Shown here: in pieces, positions 11,804 to 23,689 of the stretch
Layout of the letters: every line of letters starts with the position of its first letter
Numbering within the stretch: the stretch's first letter is position 1
Assembly: GCF_028372415.1 (NCBI RefSeq)
Contig: NC_092872.1
Location: 259,681,008-259,745,007 of the forward strand
Source of the DNA: Notamacropus eugenii
Lineage: Eukaryota > Chordata > Mammalia > Diprotodontia > Macropodidae
Direction: 5' to 3'
Length of the DNA stretch: 64,000 bases
Notes under the pieces: model-generated
What the model was told of the DNA's origin: nothing
Databases searched by the model: none
What the model saw: the letters and a program-made list of their open reading frames with translations, nothing else
Position numbers and translations under genes: made by a program

Positions 11804-12304
11804 CTGACATTTGCATAATGATCTATATGTGTGCATACACATACATACTCATCAGATATTCATTATGACTGAGATAACAAGTAAAACCCTTTGCATCCTT
11901 TAAATGCGACAAATGCTGGCTATTTTTGCCATTTGTTATGCTAAATTATTGTTTATTGTTACAGGGTTAACCAGTCTCAGTTCTCCATTTTTACAGCCCT
12001 GCCAGGGGTTAATCCTCTATTCTCCTCTCCCCCACTCATTCCAGCTTCTCAGTACATTCCAGCCATCCGTCCGCCTCCAACAGATTATAGATCTTTGTAG
12101 CTCTGTCTCCCCATCTAAGCACACAGCTTGGTCTATGGCAGGCTCTTCAAAAAATGGTTGCCGGACTAAACTGCACCGTGATCACTTAGAAGCTTCTAGG
12201 TGCTAGCCATCTGACCCCTGAACTTTTCTTCCAAGACCCAGGAGGACAAGGATTCATCTGGCACCAGGGACACTGTTACCAGCCCTGAGGACATTTGTTC
12301 TTAT

Positions 12305-12490
12305 TATTAAATGATTGTTAGCTTGAGGTCGGTGAACCTTTTGAAACATATTTTGATAACTGTACCTAAGTTTAATCTGTTTCCTTTGTAGTCCTGTATA
12401 TTTTATTTCATGTGTGTAAAAAGATCTGGGTGAGAAGGGGCCCACACAGGTTTCCCCAGACTGCTTGCCTGAGGGCACTGGACACAAAGG
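12305..12490 (+). mobile_element. hAT-like non-autonomous DNA transposon fragment
   Basis: TTTTGATAACTGTACCTAAG ... TTTCCTTTGTAGTCCTGTAT ... CAGGTTTCCCCAGACTGC. It shares order and motifs with 19265-19518 and 31670-31880. Confidence 0.5.
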
Positions 12491-12539
12491 AAGAGTAACC
12501 ATCTCAAACAGGAGGCCTGGTCTGCTTCTCCTGCCCTCA

Positions 12540-13160
12540 TCCTGGCAATCACCCAGGTTCACAGTCATGGAGTCATCCTTGCCTTCTCCCTCGACCTCAT
12601 CCCCCACATCCAATCAAGCTGCCAAGTGCTCTCCAGGTGAGCTCTCTCCCATTGGCCTCTTCTCTTTACCAGAGCCTTGTTCAGGTGCTCCCCCTCTCTT
12701 ACCTGGCCTCCCTGCTGCAGGTAGCTCCCTGGACTAATCATGCCTCACTCTACCTGGCTACCAAAACCACATCCCTTAAGGCCAGACCACCCAGCCAGAG
12801 GTTCCCTAACTGTACCTCTCCTGTGGGGCATTTGCAGCCCTTCCCTATCTGGCTCCAGCCTGGCTCACTTCCCCTCAGTCAACCTGGCCAAGAACTAGTC
12901 ATTTCATTCTTGCTGTGGTGTTGGGTGGGCTTCAGCTGGCCTGGAATTTTCCCCCTCTCAGTCTCAGACTTGATCTCTCAGAATCCTGGGCTCCCTCAAA
13001 GTCCAGCCCAAAGGTCACATCCTATTCAAGGCCTCTCCTAAGCCTGAAAGTTCTTTTGGTGTTCTTTTTATCTGGGTACATATTTTCCCTATACAAGCTC
13101 TTGGAGGACAGGGCCTGTTTCCTGTTTCCCAGAGCCCAGCACAGGACCTGACACATGGGG
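12540..13160 (+). repeat. L2 LINE 3' portion
   Basis: The run of ACCTGGCCTCCCTGCTGCAG, CTGGCTCCAGCCTGGCTCAC and TGGAATTTTCCCCCTCTCAG ends in CCCAGCACAGGACCTGACAC, the L2 3' pattern. Open frames here are repeat-derived. Confidence 0.65.
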
Positions 13161-13335
13161 GGAAGAGTAGGGGATCTGAAGCCAGGGGACCAGGGTTTGA
13201 ATCCTGGCCTCAGGGCTTCATGCCTGTGTGACTTTGGGCAAGTTCCTTCCCCTCACTCAAGAAAAATGAGTGAGTTGGACCAGAAGCACTCTAAGGTGCC
13301 CCCCTACCCCAGCTCTAGTCCTGTGACCCTAAAAT
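13160..13335 (+). repeat. MIR-type SINE
   Basis: CCAGGGTTTGAATCCTGGCC, GTGTGACTTTGGGCAAGTTC, then AGTGAGTTGGACCAG. Confidence 0.75.
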
Positions 13336-13499
13336 AACTCCCCTGTGTAACTAACAGGGGCCACCCTAGGCCGGCTTTGGGAATCACCCTTGGAGACAAA
13401 TCTATTTTGGCCCAAAGGTCCCCAAGAGAATACACAGACCCCTGGGCTACCCATGCCCAACAATACCCTCTTCAAGGGTGGACCCAGGACCATTTAAAT

Positions 13500-13735
13500 C
13501 ATCAGGACAGCAGCAGCATGTGTACCGTGCTTAAAGTTTGCAAAGTGCATTACACAGGGTATGGTACTGGGTCCTCATAACAGCCCCGGGAGGGAGGTAC
13601 TTTCTTATCACCATTTTAGAGATGAGAAAACCAAGGTCAGAGAGGGCCTGCCCATTGTTCCACAGCTCTTAAGTGTCTGAGAATCCAGCATTCTATCTCT
13701 ACAACACCTTACAGAAATGGACTTCAGGAAGAGGA
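13500..13735 (-). repeat. MIR/CORE-type SINE
   Basis: CTTAAAGTTTGCAAAGTGCA, TCCTCATAACAGCCCCGGGA, CACCATTTTAGAGATGAGAA: antisense SINE body with a decayed 5' half. Confidence 0.75.
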
Positions 13736-13744
13736 CCAGGAACG

Positions 13745-14360
13745 GTTTTTTTTTAAATAGTATTTTTTTTTCCAATAACATTAAAACAATTTTTAACATT
13801 TTTTTAAATTTTGAGTTCCAAATTTTTTCCCTTCCTAAAATGGTAAGAATTTTGATATAGGTTATATATGTGCAATCACGTAAAACATTTCCATATTAGT
13901 CAAGTTGTGAAAGAAGAAAAAGCCAAAACATAAAAAAAAAGTTAAAAAAGCATGCTTTGATCTGCATTCGGACTTCATCAGTTCTTTCTCTGGAGATGGA
14001 TAGCATTTTCCATCCTAAGTCCTTTGTAACTGTATTAGTGATTGTATAGCCAGGAATGGCTGCATCAGAGTTGGTCACTGCGTAATGTTGATGTTATTGT
14101 GTACAACGTTACTGTGCACAACGTTACTGTGTACAACATTACTGTGTACAACGTTAGTGTGTACAACGTTACTGTGTACAACGTTAGTGTGTACAACCTT
14201 CTCCTGGTTCTGCTCACTTTACTCGGCGTCAGTTCATGTAAGTCTTCCCAGGTTTTTCTGAAAGCACCCTACTCATCATTTCTCATAGCACAAGAGTATT
14301 CCATTACATTCACATACCAGACATTTCCAATTGATGGACATCCCCTCATTTCCAAGGAAT
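13745..14360 (-). mobile_element. L1 3' end with internal minisatellite
   Basis: It is parallel to 4790-5300: GGTTATATATGTGCAATCAC, GCATGCTTTGATCTGCATTC, CTCCTGGTTCTGCTCACTTT and ATTCCATTACATTCACATAC occur in the same order. The L1 copy at 4770-6535 lacks the 15 bp tandem array inside this one. Confidence 0.8.
14099..14200 (+). repeat. 15 bp tandem repeat, about 7 copies, inside L1
   Basis: Units of GTGTACAACGTTACT with few changes (G/C at position 14, T/C at 4). The period of 15 makes an open frame repeating VYNVT, which is not a gene. Confidence 0.95.
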
Positions 14361-14660
14361 GACATTTTAAAGAATGCAGTAAGTTCCAGCCAGGGATGGA
14401 CAAGATCCCCAACTACATTCCAGGGACAAATTCAATGGGGTCATCAATTCTCAAGGGAGCCATCTTCCAGGGAGCTACAGTACTCAAAAGGAATGATGCA
14501 GTTCTAGCCAGAAAACCCTCGGCGAAGCCACCACAAGGAAAACAATATTGTAGGAAAAAAGGAGTATTCCAAGAAAGAAAGAGTGAGTGGACTGTCCTCT
14601 TCGTGTTGTCCCTCTCTTGGTCCAAAGGGAAAAGCAATTATGGAAAAGATTCCCACATGG
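14360..14660. other. Unrecognised intronic sequence
   Basis: It is flanked by an L1 end and a decayed SINE. A 100-codon plus-strand frame starts at 14396 with a fair Kozak context, but resembles no family and lacks supporting signals. Confidence 0.3.
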
Positions 14661-14909
14661 AAAGTACATCCAGGGGTGGTGCAACCTGGGAGACCTGAGT
14701 TCAAAACATGCTTCAGACATTGAAGAGCTACTGGATGGGAGGAAGAAGACTGACTGCCCCTGACTCAGCCTCAAGTTCACTTGTGAAAAGGAAGAAGTAG
14801 GTACATTATTGACCTGGCACAGTTATTAGAAGGAAAAGTATCTTACAAATCTTGACGCAATGATTGAAGCATGAATTTCTGGTTTGTTTGGTTTTTTCCT
14901 CTGATAAGA

Positions 14910-15115
14910 AGAAAATGTGGTGAAATGAAGAGAGAGCTGGACCTAGGGACCAGAAGGATCTGGATTCAAATTCTGCTGCATACCCTGATTAGCTGGGTGA
15001 CCTTAGTCAAGTCACTTAAAATCTCTCCAAGCTTCAGTCTGTTCATCCGAAAAATGGGAATAATAAAAGCTCCCACTTCACAGAGCTCCCATTTCACAGA
15101 TGAAGAAGGTCAGAG
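14910..15115 (+). repeat. MIR-type SINE
   Basis: GGATCTGGATTCAAATTCTG, AGCTGGGTGACCTTAGTCAA, AAAAATGGGAATAATAAAAG. Confidence 0.75.
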
Positions 15116-15289
15116 GCAGGGGATTCCCTTTCCCTGGGGGGTAGGGGAAAGAGGGGGGCGGAATCTGACATGGAGGGGTAGTAGTGTGCTAGAATGGATG
15201 AGAACCTCACTTGGACTTGAAGGGCCACTAATGGTTAGTCCAGAGGATGCCTTGGGGCAGGGGACTGACAGAATGATGGCAATTTTCAA

Positions 15290-15485
15290 TCAGCCACAGT
15301 GGAAAGACAGTTGGATCAGGGATTCAGAGGATCTGGATTCAAATCCTAACTCTGCTTCTTAGTCTCCGTTTGACTTTGGGCAAATCGCTTTATTGTTCTC
15401 TCCCTCAGTTTCCTCATCTGTAAATGAGGGAGTTGGAATAAATAACCTTTAACATCCCTTATAGCTCTAAATCTATGATCTTAAG
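15290..15485 (+). repeat. MIR-type SINE
   Basis: GGATCTGGATTCAAATCCTA, CCCTCAGTTTCCTCATCTGT, then CCCTTATAGCTCTAAATCTA. Confidence 0.8.
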
Positions 15486-15564
15486 TATTTAAGGAAAAGG
15501 TATTGGCCCCAGGGGCCAGAAATCAGGGCAAAGAGTGGCAGGCAAACTTCCTGACTTGTGACCT

Positions 15565-15645
15565 CACCTTCCTGGAGAACTTCAAGCAGAGGCTAGGCAA
15601 CCACTTATTAGGTGTGATATAGTGAGGATTCTTTTGGGGAGTGCG
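15565..15645 (+). repeat. L3/CR1 LINE 3' end fragment
   Basis: CTTCAAGCAGAGGCTAGGCA then ACCACTTATTAGGTGTGATA, matching the CR1/L3 3' region. Confidence 0.55.
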
Positions 15646-15759
15646 TTGGATTGGAAGCCAACTCTAATAATAGATTCCATAATAGTGAATGGATGAATAA
15701 ATGAGAACATAGGAACACAGAATTTTGGAAATGGGGGAATCTTTAGGGACCATCTAGAT

Positions 15760-15960
15760 CCAAGGAGGTCTTTAATCTTATTGTTTCATGGACCCCTTGG
15801 GCAGTAAGTAGTCTGGAGAAGACGACAGACCCTTCTCAGAAGAAGGCTTTTAAAATCCATAAAGTAAAATCCATAGGATTACAAAGGAAGCCAATTATAC
15901 TAAAAAACAGTTATCAAATTTTTTTTTTTAAATTCACAGGCCCCAGGCTAACAACCTTTG
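15760..15960 (-). mobile_element. hAT-like non-autonomous DNA transposon fragment
   Basis: TTTCATGGACCCCTTGGGCA, GTAGTCTGGAGAAG, AGGATTACAAAGGAAGCCAA: antisense copy of the family at 19265-19518. Confidence 0.55.
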
Positions 15961-16549
15961 ATCCAGCCCATCCCCCTACTTTCTCAAGTCCATACATTAA
16001 GGATTTTGCCCAAGTCACAATGACCAGGCGAGCCTTAAACCCAGGCCTTCTGACCTTTACTTCTATTTTTTTCTTTTGCTGCTACTTTTATTGGTGCTTT
16101 TTTTCCCCCATTACTGTTTACAGGTTCTTTTCCTTTTCCTCCTCTTAGAGGATGCAAATAAATTAAAAACAAAGCAGAAGTTCAAAACAAAACTGAGTCA
16201 TTGGAAAAGCCAACCCAGGAAACAAACTGGCTCCTGATTCAGACATCAGGATGTGCCGAGTCACCCCCAGAGACAATAATAAAAGCAAGTTCCCTGAAAT
16301 ACTCCTGCAAATGAAGCAAAATGACAAAATGAACAGCTCCTGCCCTCAAGGAGCTCCCATTCCAACCTCAAACACAGCATTTACAAGAAGGCAGAGGTGG
16401 GTCAATGGTACATGGTTAACCATTTCTGTGTTGTGCTTTACAAAAATGGACAAGCCAATTGCTGAGGTCTCTTCCAGCTCAGAGATTTGAGAACTTTTTT
16501 AGGTCTAACATGAGTCTCAATTCAGTGCAACAAAGAGCCTATAATGTTC

Positions 16550-16645
16550 CAGCCTCTATTTGAAGGCTTGCATTTATGAGGAAATCACTGCCTTCAGAGG
16601 CAGCCCTTTCTATTTAGGGACAATTAAACAACACTAGATCTTCAA
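16550..16645 (-). repeat. L3/CR1 LINE fragment
   Basis: TCCAGCCTCTATTTGAAGGC with a TTCAGAGGCAGCCCTTTCTA block, antisense CR1/L3 near the 3' end. Confidence 0.5.
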
Positions 16646-16684
16646 GCAGAAAACTTGGATTCAAAAACTGCTACGTATGAGACT

Positions 16685-16925
16685 TTCAGGGGCAGCTAGG
16701 TGGCACAATGTTCAGCCTGGAGTCAGGAAAATGAGAGTTCAAATCCAGCCTCAGTCACCTTCTAGCTGTGTGACCCTGGGAAAGTCACTGTACCCTGTTT
16801 ATCTCAGTTTCCCCATCTGTAAAATGAGATGGAGAAGGAAATGGCAAACCACTCCAGTATTCTCTACCAAGAAAACCTCAAATAGGGTCACAGAGAGTCA
16901 GACATGACTGAAAAACAACTAAAAC
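16685..16925 (+). repeat. tRNA-derived SINE with RTE-type tail, full length
   Basis: GGGGCAGCTAGGTGGCACAA at the 5' end, GTGTGACCCTGGGAAAGTCA in the body, GAGAGTCAGACATGACTGAA in the tail. It is one of the best-preserved copies. Confidence 0.9.
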
Positions 16926-17104
16926 CAACATGTGACTTTGGCAGACAAGTCACTTCCCTTTTCTTGATTGATCAATTTTCTCATCTGTAAGACAAAGAGG
17001 CTTGCAGAGAATACTGGCTCAGACCCAGAAGCCAACATTGGTCCTTTTACACACACACTCCCCACTGCTCCTGGTACTACCTTCTGGGAGTCAAGCAGAG
17101 TAAG

Positions 17105-17200
17105 TTTAATCCTTCCAGGGGATAGCTTTTCAAAAACTTGAAGGGAATCATAATGTTCCCTCTGAGTCTCCCCTTCTCCACGCTAAACATCTCAAGTAAA
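17105..17200 (-). repeat. L3/CR1 LINE fragment
   Basis: CAAAAACTTGAAGGGAATCA followed by CTCCACGCTAAACATCTCAA, antisense L3. Confidence 0.5.
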
Positions 17201-17489
17201 ATGCAATACTAGAAATACCCCCAACTTCCAGGAACCAATCAAAGAACTCCAGAATGTAGAGGTAGAAGGGAAGGTGGTCTATGGTCCCTGTCTCATTTGT
17301 AAATCTGTAAACAAGTGGAAAGCAAGGATTGAATCTTTGGTTTCCCCTTTAACCACTCAAAGACAGAGAATGCTCAGTACGGAGCAAAACCCTACCTGTT
17401 GACTCAGTGATTCCCTACTGGAAAATCTGAGCCCCTTTTTTCCAAGCTTAGTCTCCCAGCAAAGACAGAGCATCCTGGGAAATCTGTAG

Positions 17490-19208
17490 GCAAAACAATT
17501 AAGAACTTGAGCAAAGTTGCAAGTTAATAAAATTAACCCAAACAAATCATCAGCATTTCTGTGAATTATCAACAAAACCCAGCAGGAAGAGATCGAAAGA
17601 GAAATTCCATTTAAAATAACTATAGACAGTATACAATACTTGCAAGTTTACTTGTCAAGACACACACATGAATCCAATTACAAAACACTTCACCTAAATA
17701 AAGGCAGATCTAAATAAATGGAGGACTAGTAATTGCTCATGGGTAGGCTGAGCCAACAAAGCAAAAATGACAATGCTGCCAAAATTAATTTACGTATTTG
17801 GTAAGAAAATAGCTAGAAAAAAATAAAAAATTCATCTGGAGATATAAAAAGTTCAAATATATCAAAGGAATCAATGGAAAAAAATAGAAAGGAAAGGGGC
17901 CTAGCAGTACAGATCCCAAACTGTAGTACAAAATTGTAATGATTGAAACAATTTGCTAATGAATAAGAAATGGAGAAGTTAATCAGTAGAGTAGATTAGG
18001 TACACAATATATAGAATGAGCAAATGAGCACAGTAACATGGAAAAAATTACCTGTCATATCTATGAACAAGGGACGAGAGTTTATGAGCAAACAAGAAAT
18101 AGAGAGGTTCACAGGAGGTAAAATGGACAATTTTGATTACATAAAATTCAAAAAGTTTTTGCATATATAAAACCAATGAAGCTAAAATTAGAAGAAAATT
18201 AGAAAACCAGGGGAAAACTCTTTACACCAAGCTTCTCTGACAAAGGTCTTACTTCTAAGTTCTATAGGGAACTGAGTCAAATTTACAAGAATAAGACATA
18301 TTCCCTAAATTGATAAATAGTCAAAGGATATGAATAGGCAGTTTTCATATGGAGAAATTAAAGCTATCAATAGCATATCAATATATGGAAAATGCTCTAA
18401 ATCACTAACAATTAGAGAAATGCACATCAAAACAACTCTGAGGTACCATTTCATCTACACAAGATCGGTCAAGATAGCAAACAAGGGAAATAACAATATT
18501 GGAGAGGATGTGGGGGGGAAGTTTCACTAATACATTGTTGGTGAAGCTGTGAACTAATCCAACTATTCCGGAAAGCCATTTGGAACCATACTGCAAAATC
18601 TATTCAACTGTACATATCCTCTGACACAGTGATTCTGATAGTAGGTCTATACCCCAAAGAGATCAAAGAAAGAGGGAAAAGATCCATGTGTACAAAAATA
18701 TTTATAGTAGCTCTTTTCATGGTAGAAAAGACCTGGAAACAGAGGGAATGTCCATCAACTGGGGAATGGCTGAACAAGTTATGGTATAGGAATGTAATAA
18801 AATGCCATTGTGCTGTAAGAAATGAGGTAGGGGGTGCTTTTCAGAAAAACTTGGGAAAACTTCCATAAACTGACACAAAGTGAAATGAGAAGAACCAATA
18901 GGGTAATTTACATGGAAATAGCAATACTGTAAAGATAATGACTTAGGACCTCTGATCAACACAATCAATGACTGACTCCAGTTCCAAAGGACTCACAATG
19001 AAATGTGCTGCCCAGCTGCCCACTGAAAAGTGATGGACTCAGGGTGCAGACTGAAGCAGATTTTTTCTCTCTTTTTGTACATGGCTAATTTGGAAATTTG
19101 TTTTGCATGACTATATATGTTTGTAATGAGTTTTGTTTTCCTTGCTTTCTCAAAAGGTGGGGAGAGGGTGAGAATTCAGAATTGAAAATAAAACTGAATT
19201 CTAAAAAA
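17490..19208 (+). mobile_element. L1 retrotransposon, 5'-truncated ORF2 3' part and 3' UTR
   Basis: It is collinear with the copy at 44970-47105: GAGATCGAAAGAGAAATTCC, ATGGGTAGGCTGAGCCAACA, ATTAGAGAAATGCACATCAA and CCATCAACTGGGGAATGGCT in order, ending in GAAAATAAAACTGAATTC plus an A-run. Frames are broken. A 66-codon piece (18330-18530) shows the ORF2 motif SLTIREMHIKTTLRYH. Confidence 0.88.
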
Positions 19209-19264
19209 AAGAGACAGGCACAGTAAACTACTCCCCCATCGTAAAGATGGAGCTTACTCTATAC

Positions 19265-19518
19265 CAGGAGTTCTTAACCTGGGGTTCTTAACCTGGGTCT
19301 CCCCTGGTCTCCCCTAAGGATCCATGAATAGATTTCAGGGGGGTCTCTGAATTTTGATAGAGGGAAAAATGTCATCTTTATTTTCACCAGCCTTTAACTG
19401 AAATTTAGGCTTCATTCAATTATGAAAGTAGGAAGCAAAATTATTCTGAGGGGTCCCACAGACTTCCCCAGACTGCCAAATCAATCGGTCCATGACACAT
19501 AAAAAGTCAGGCATTTCT
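19265..19518 (+). mobile_element. hAT-like non-autonomous DNA transposon
   Basis: It starts CAGGAGTTCTTAACCTGGGG, contains GGTCTCTGAATTTTGATAGA and CAGACTTCCCCAGACTGCCA, and ends near GGCATTTCTG. The 5' end matches the inverted-terminal type CAGGNGTTCTTAACC. The family name is not known to me with certainty. A short internal duplication of TTCTTAACCTGGG is present. Confidence 0.6.
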
Positions 19519-19689
19519 GAGCTAGCCCAATCCCTGAGAGAAAAGCCCAGTCTAGAGGGCCCCGTGAACACTAGTTCAGCTCCAGCAAGGACCATGTCAG
19601 CAAATTCAACTCAAATTCCAATCATTCATTAAACACCTGCCCTTTCAGAGAGATTCTGAGAGCAGAGCACAGCCTGGAGAGCAGCAGGG

Positions 19690-19830
19690 CAGTATGGGGC
19701 AGGGTACCGAACGTAGCTACAAAGGGCCTGGTTTGTACCTGGGCTCAGCCACTGAATATCTACATGACCTTAGGTAAGTCAAAGATGTACTCTAAGGTGA
19801 CTTCTCCCTGGTTCTATGACCCCATGAGCA
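19690..19830 (+). repeat. MIR-type SINE fragment
   Basis: GTTTGTACCTGGGCTCAGCC then CATGACCTTAGGTAAGTCAA. Confidence 0.55.
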
Positions 19831-19959
19831 GCCCTGGGCGGGGGAAGGGGGGGGGAGAGACTGTGCAGGTATACAGTCAGTCTTCTGCCTGCTGCCCACC
19901 CCTCCACCTGCTCTCTCCTGCTTCCCACCTGCCTGTCTAGCTCATCAGCCACATTCTAG

Positions 19960-20900
19960 CCCAATGCATGGGTGTGCCCCTAGAGCTCTGTCCTGGGCCC
20001 TGTTCTCTACACACTTTCTTGGTGATGCCGCCGTCACCTCCTGTGGGTTCAACTCTCAGCTCCATGTAGCAGATTCCCAAACCTATCTTTCTCCTGAGGT
20101 CTAGTCTGCCACCTCCAGCTGCCTGTTGGAAATATCCACCCAAACTTCCACAAGCATCTCAAACTCAACACGTCCATTTTCTTTTGTTCAAACTGTCCCC
20201 TCCCCTCCACTCTCCTTCAAAAATCTTCCCTATTTCTGTCCAGGAAAGACCACCATCTCTTCAGTCATCCACATTTGCAACATTAGAGTCATCTTCAACT
20301 GCTCACTCTCATTCATCCCACGTAATCAATCAGCTGCCAAGTCTTTTCCTCACCCACAGTCACCCTAACCTTACCCTGCCTCGTTCAGGGCCTCACTAGC
20401 TCTTAATTGAACTTAATGGTAAAAGTGTCCCAACTGGTCTCCTGTCCCAAGTCTCTCATTCATCCAGTCTTGAATTCTGGTGCCACAGCTAAAGCACAAA
20501 TCTAATCCTGGCATCCCCTGCAGTAGAGGCTTCTGTGGCTGGCAGCCCCTCTGCTACAAACTATACCCTCCTGTGTCCGACATTTAAAGCCCCTTCCAGA
20601 TTGCCTCTGACCTCCCTTGGCAGGACAATTTCCCATGACTCCCACTCTCATTCTCATCATTCCAGCCACACTGTGCCACTCAGTGTTCTCATACACAACA
20701 TTCCATCTTCCCCACTCCCTTGGCACTTCCACTTTTGGGATCCCTGGTCCTCTTCACAGATCCTCTGCGGGACAACACCTCATACAAGGCCTCTCCTCTC
20801 GTCCCCAGTTAAAGCCCTGGAAAGGACTTTATGAATACTTTTGTATTCTCTTCTCCGTGCACATGCTGCAAAGGGTCCAGAGCCACTTGGCAGAACGGAA
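19960..20900 (+). repeat. L2 LINE fragment
   Basis: Runs such as CAACTGGTCTCCTGTCCCAA, GCTAAAGCACAAATCTAATC and CCTTCCAGATTGCCTCTGAC, in the order typical of L2 sense sequence. Open frames of 60-115 codons here are repeat-derived. Confidence 0.6.
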
Positions 20901-21059
20901 GATATACTGGTCTAAGGGGCAAGGAAGCCAAGTTTGGCCCCACCATCTTCCCCATCACAACTGAGTCTTATACCAAAGGGAGGCCGTGACCACTCAGGAC
21001 ACAACTAAACAATGGAAATGATAATATCCTGCCTGAAGGCAGAAAATTAGATTCAATCA

Positions 21060-21275
21060 GGTCTAGAGTTGGAAGGGTCCTTGGAGTTCTGAACAGAACT
21101 GGGCTTAGAGCTACAGGGCCTGGGTTTCAATCTTCTTTCTGACAATTGCCCATGCAACTTTGGGCAAGGTACTGCCTACCTCTTGGCCTCAGTTTCCTCT
21201 CCTGTAAAATAAGGGGACTGGACTAAATGATCTCTAAGACATCCCCATCCTCAGCTCTAAAACTTACAAACTCAT
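21060..21275 (+). repeat. MIR-type SINE
   Basis: GGGCCTGGGTTTCAATCTTC, CCTCAGTTTCCTCTCCTGTA, ACTGGACTAAATGATCTCTA. Confidence 0.75.
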
Positions 21276-21879
21276 GACCATAAGTCAAAACCCTTTTTTC
21301 TGACAGAAATGGAAACTGAGGCTTAGGTCAGGTGACTTACTCAAGGTCACACAGTAAGTTAGTAGAACTGGAAGGGTCTCTGGAGGTCCTAGATTTTATG
21401 CCTATGACTGCAGAAAGCTGAATCTGAAATCCATGGGACTAAGAAGAGACCAGAGTCAGACCAGACCTCAGGAAAATATTCCAGATGACAAGGACCAGAA
21501 GAAAACCAAGTCAGTCTTCATCAGAAGCAGGCCAGTGGTGATAGTGGCCCTTCCCTGGTACCCTGTAGACCATATTCCTGAAGGCAGAAGTTTAGTAAGA
21601 AATGCTACCCAGGCCCAACCAATCTCTAGGGAAATCCCCTCCTCCTTGGCTCAGTTATTTCTGATGAGGTTAGAAATGGGATAGGTGGGAGAGGAAGAAA
21701 GAGGAGAGAGACCATGTTCTTTTATGGTCATTCCCAGGACAATACTCTTTCCCCCAAAGTTCAACAAAAGGGAAAACCAAAAAGGTCAGGCCCTATTGGC
21801 TGTGTGACTATGGATAGGTCACCTGGCCTCGCTAGGCCTCAGTTTCCTCATCTGTAAACTAAGAGAATGGGTACAGGCC

Positions 21880-22425
21880 CTGGCAAGTCAGAAAGTCTGA
21901 CTGTGCTATCTGACAGTCTTTGAAGGTGTTTCAGGGCAGAAGCTTTCTTAGGCATGACCCTCTGGGGCAGAAGGAAACCTAGAGACAGACTGGCCAGAGA
22001 AGGGGAGGCCTGGAGTGAAGAGGAAGGGCAGGGCAAGCAGGAAGTCAATGGGGGTGGGGAGGGGTCTCCTCTGACACCAGAGGTAAATTCTTCAAGGCCA
22101 AGGAAGCAGATGGCGGGCAGGAGCCGGGGAGGGGAGGCAGCAGAGATGGAGGGAGGAGAGGAAGAGAAGCCAGGGGGATGCACCACATGCCAGCTGCAGG
22201 CTCTACCGTCCATGTGTCATTTGTATTTTTCAATCCCCACTTGGACAAAGAAAAACAAGGGGAAGGTACTGAGTCACTGCCACCATTCCTGCAGTCCCAT
22301 CGCTGCCTCCGCTTTCCATGGTCCTGGGGATGCAGGCTGTGCTCAGCCGCCATCCAGGGTGGAAGGTATCAGAGGTTATCAAAGGATGTACAGGTCAGTG
22401 ATGGGAGGGAGGGGCCTCAAAACAA
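21880..22425. other. Unique intronic block with long open frame
   Basis: A purine-rich segment (21950-22170) is followed by a mixed segment. It underlies a 245-codon plus-strand frame (21954-22691) that runs on into a MIR SINE. I see no domain and no splice or promoter evidence. Confidence 0.3.
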
Positions 22426-22429
22426 AGCT

Positions 22430-22635
22430 CAGCCTAGGGAAATGGACACTAAATTTAGACTCAGAGGACCTGGGTTCAAATCCCAGCTCAACCACTTGCC
22501 ATCTGGGGGACCTTGGGCAAGTCCCTTCACCTCCCTCTCTGAGTCTGTTTCCTCACCTGAAAAATGAGGGGGCCAGAGGGGGTAGACTCAGCAATCCCTG
22601 CTTGCTCCAAAGGCACAATTCTGTGATACTCTGGC
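22430..22635 (+). repeat. MIR-type SINE
   Basis: GACCTGGGTTCAAATCCCAG, GACCTTGGGCAAGTCCCTTC, GTTTCCTCACCTGAAAAATG. Confidence 0.8.
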
Positions 22636-22674
22636 CTCAGGACTTGGAAAGAGGACTTGGAGATCCTCTAATAA

Positions 22675-23015
22675 TAACGAAACAAAGATAAAGCTCATAA
22701 TTCTGTAGTGCTATAAGGCTAGCAAAACACATCACGAACATCATCTCATTTGATTCTCCCAGTAACAATGTGAAGTAGGTGCTAGTAAGTGTCTGAGGTG
22801 ACATTCAAACCTAACTCTTGAGATCCAAGTCATTTCATCCTCACAACAACCCTGCGAGCCAGAGGCTGCTACTATCCTCATTCCACAGATGAGGACACTG
22901 AGGCTCTGGAAAAAGTTAAGAGACCTACTCAAGATTGCACAGGTAATAAATATTTGGGTAAGATTTGAATCTAGGTCTTACTCAATCCAAATCCAATACT
23001 CTAGCCACCAAGTCA
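22675..23015 (-). repeat. MIR/CORE-type SINE, with an internal duplication
   Basis: The parts TCATCTCATTTGATTCTCCC (22740) and CATTTCATCCTCACAACAAC (22829) show two overlapping antisense SINE bodies, the second ending at TTTGAATCTAGGTC. Confidence 0.7.
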
Positions 23016-23689
23016 CTATGTTTCTGTGTCTAGACCAGGTCTCTCATTTTACACATGAGGAAAACAAAGCACACACAGGGAAGTGTTTGGCTCAGTGAGT
23101 CAGAGGCAGAGCCACAAACAGCAACTTGTCCTCTATTCTCCCCTTTGTTATTGCAGCAGCCCCCTGAGACCTCGGCCCAGGAGAGAGTCCCAAACAGCAC
23201 CAAAGCTCCCCAGGTTATAACCTGTGCCTTGTTCTAGGCCTGGAGCCTGCTGGGAAGGGGAGGGAGGGAGAGGTCCCCAACAGAACATGGCAGCATCAGG
23301 ACATCCTGTGAGGGGGACAGGGACAGCTCCCAGGGCAGGAAATCCCTGCTCTGAAACTTATCATAGAGGGCTGCCTAAAGGTTAAATGATTTACCTAGGG
23401 TCACACAAAAAGTGCATAGGGTGGGGTCAGGTTAGGTGCTCACTCTGCTCCTGGTACTGGGCAGAAGACTGGAAAGACAAAGATAACCAAAGTGCCTGGC
23501 CTCAAATAGCTTATATTCCAGTGGGAGGGGGGGGGCGAGGAAGAGGCTGAAAAGGATGGGGAGGGACAGCAAGGCTGCTCTACCCAAAGGAGAACGGCTG
23601 GGGCCCCTCCTGAAATGCATATGTCAGGAGAGGGGTCCCTAGACACAGGCATCTCCTCCTGGTGGGAAGGAGGAGGATACTGTCATGGA

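Noticed and set aside
12465..13151. Several open frames of 78-134 codons
   Set aside because: They lie in an L2 fragment and overlap each other in different frames.
14396..14698. 100-codon frame starting MDKIPNYIPG
   Set aside because: It has an acceptable Kozak context but no recognisable family, lies between an L1 end and a SINE, and its 3' end runs into the SINE. Conservation would be needed to revive it.
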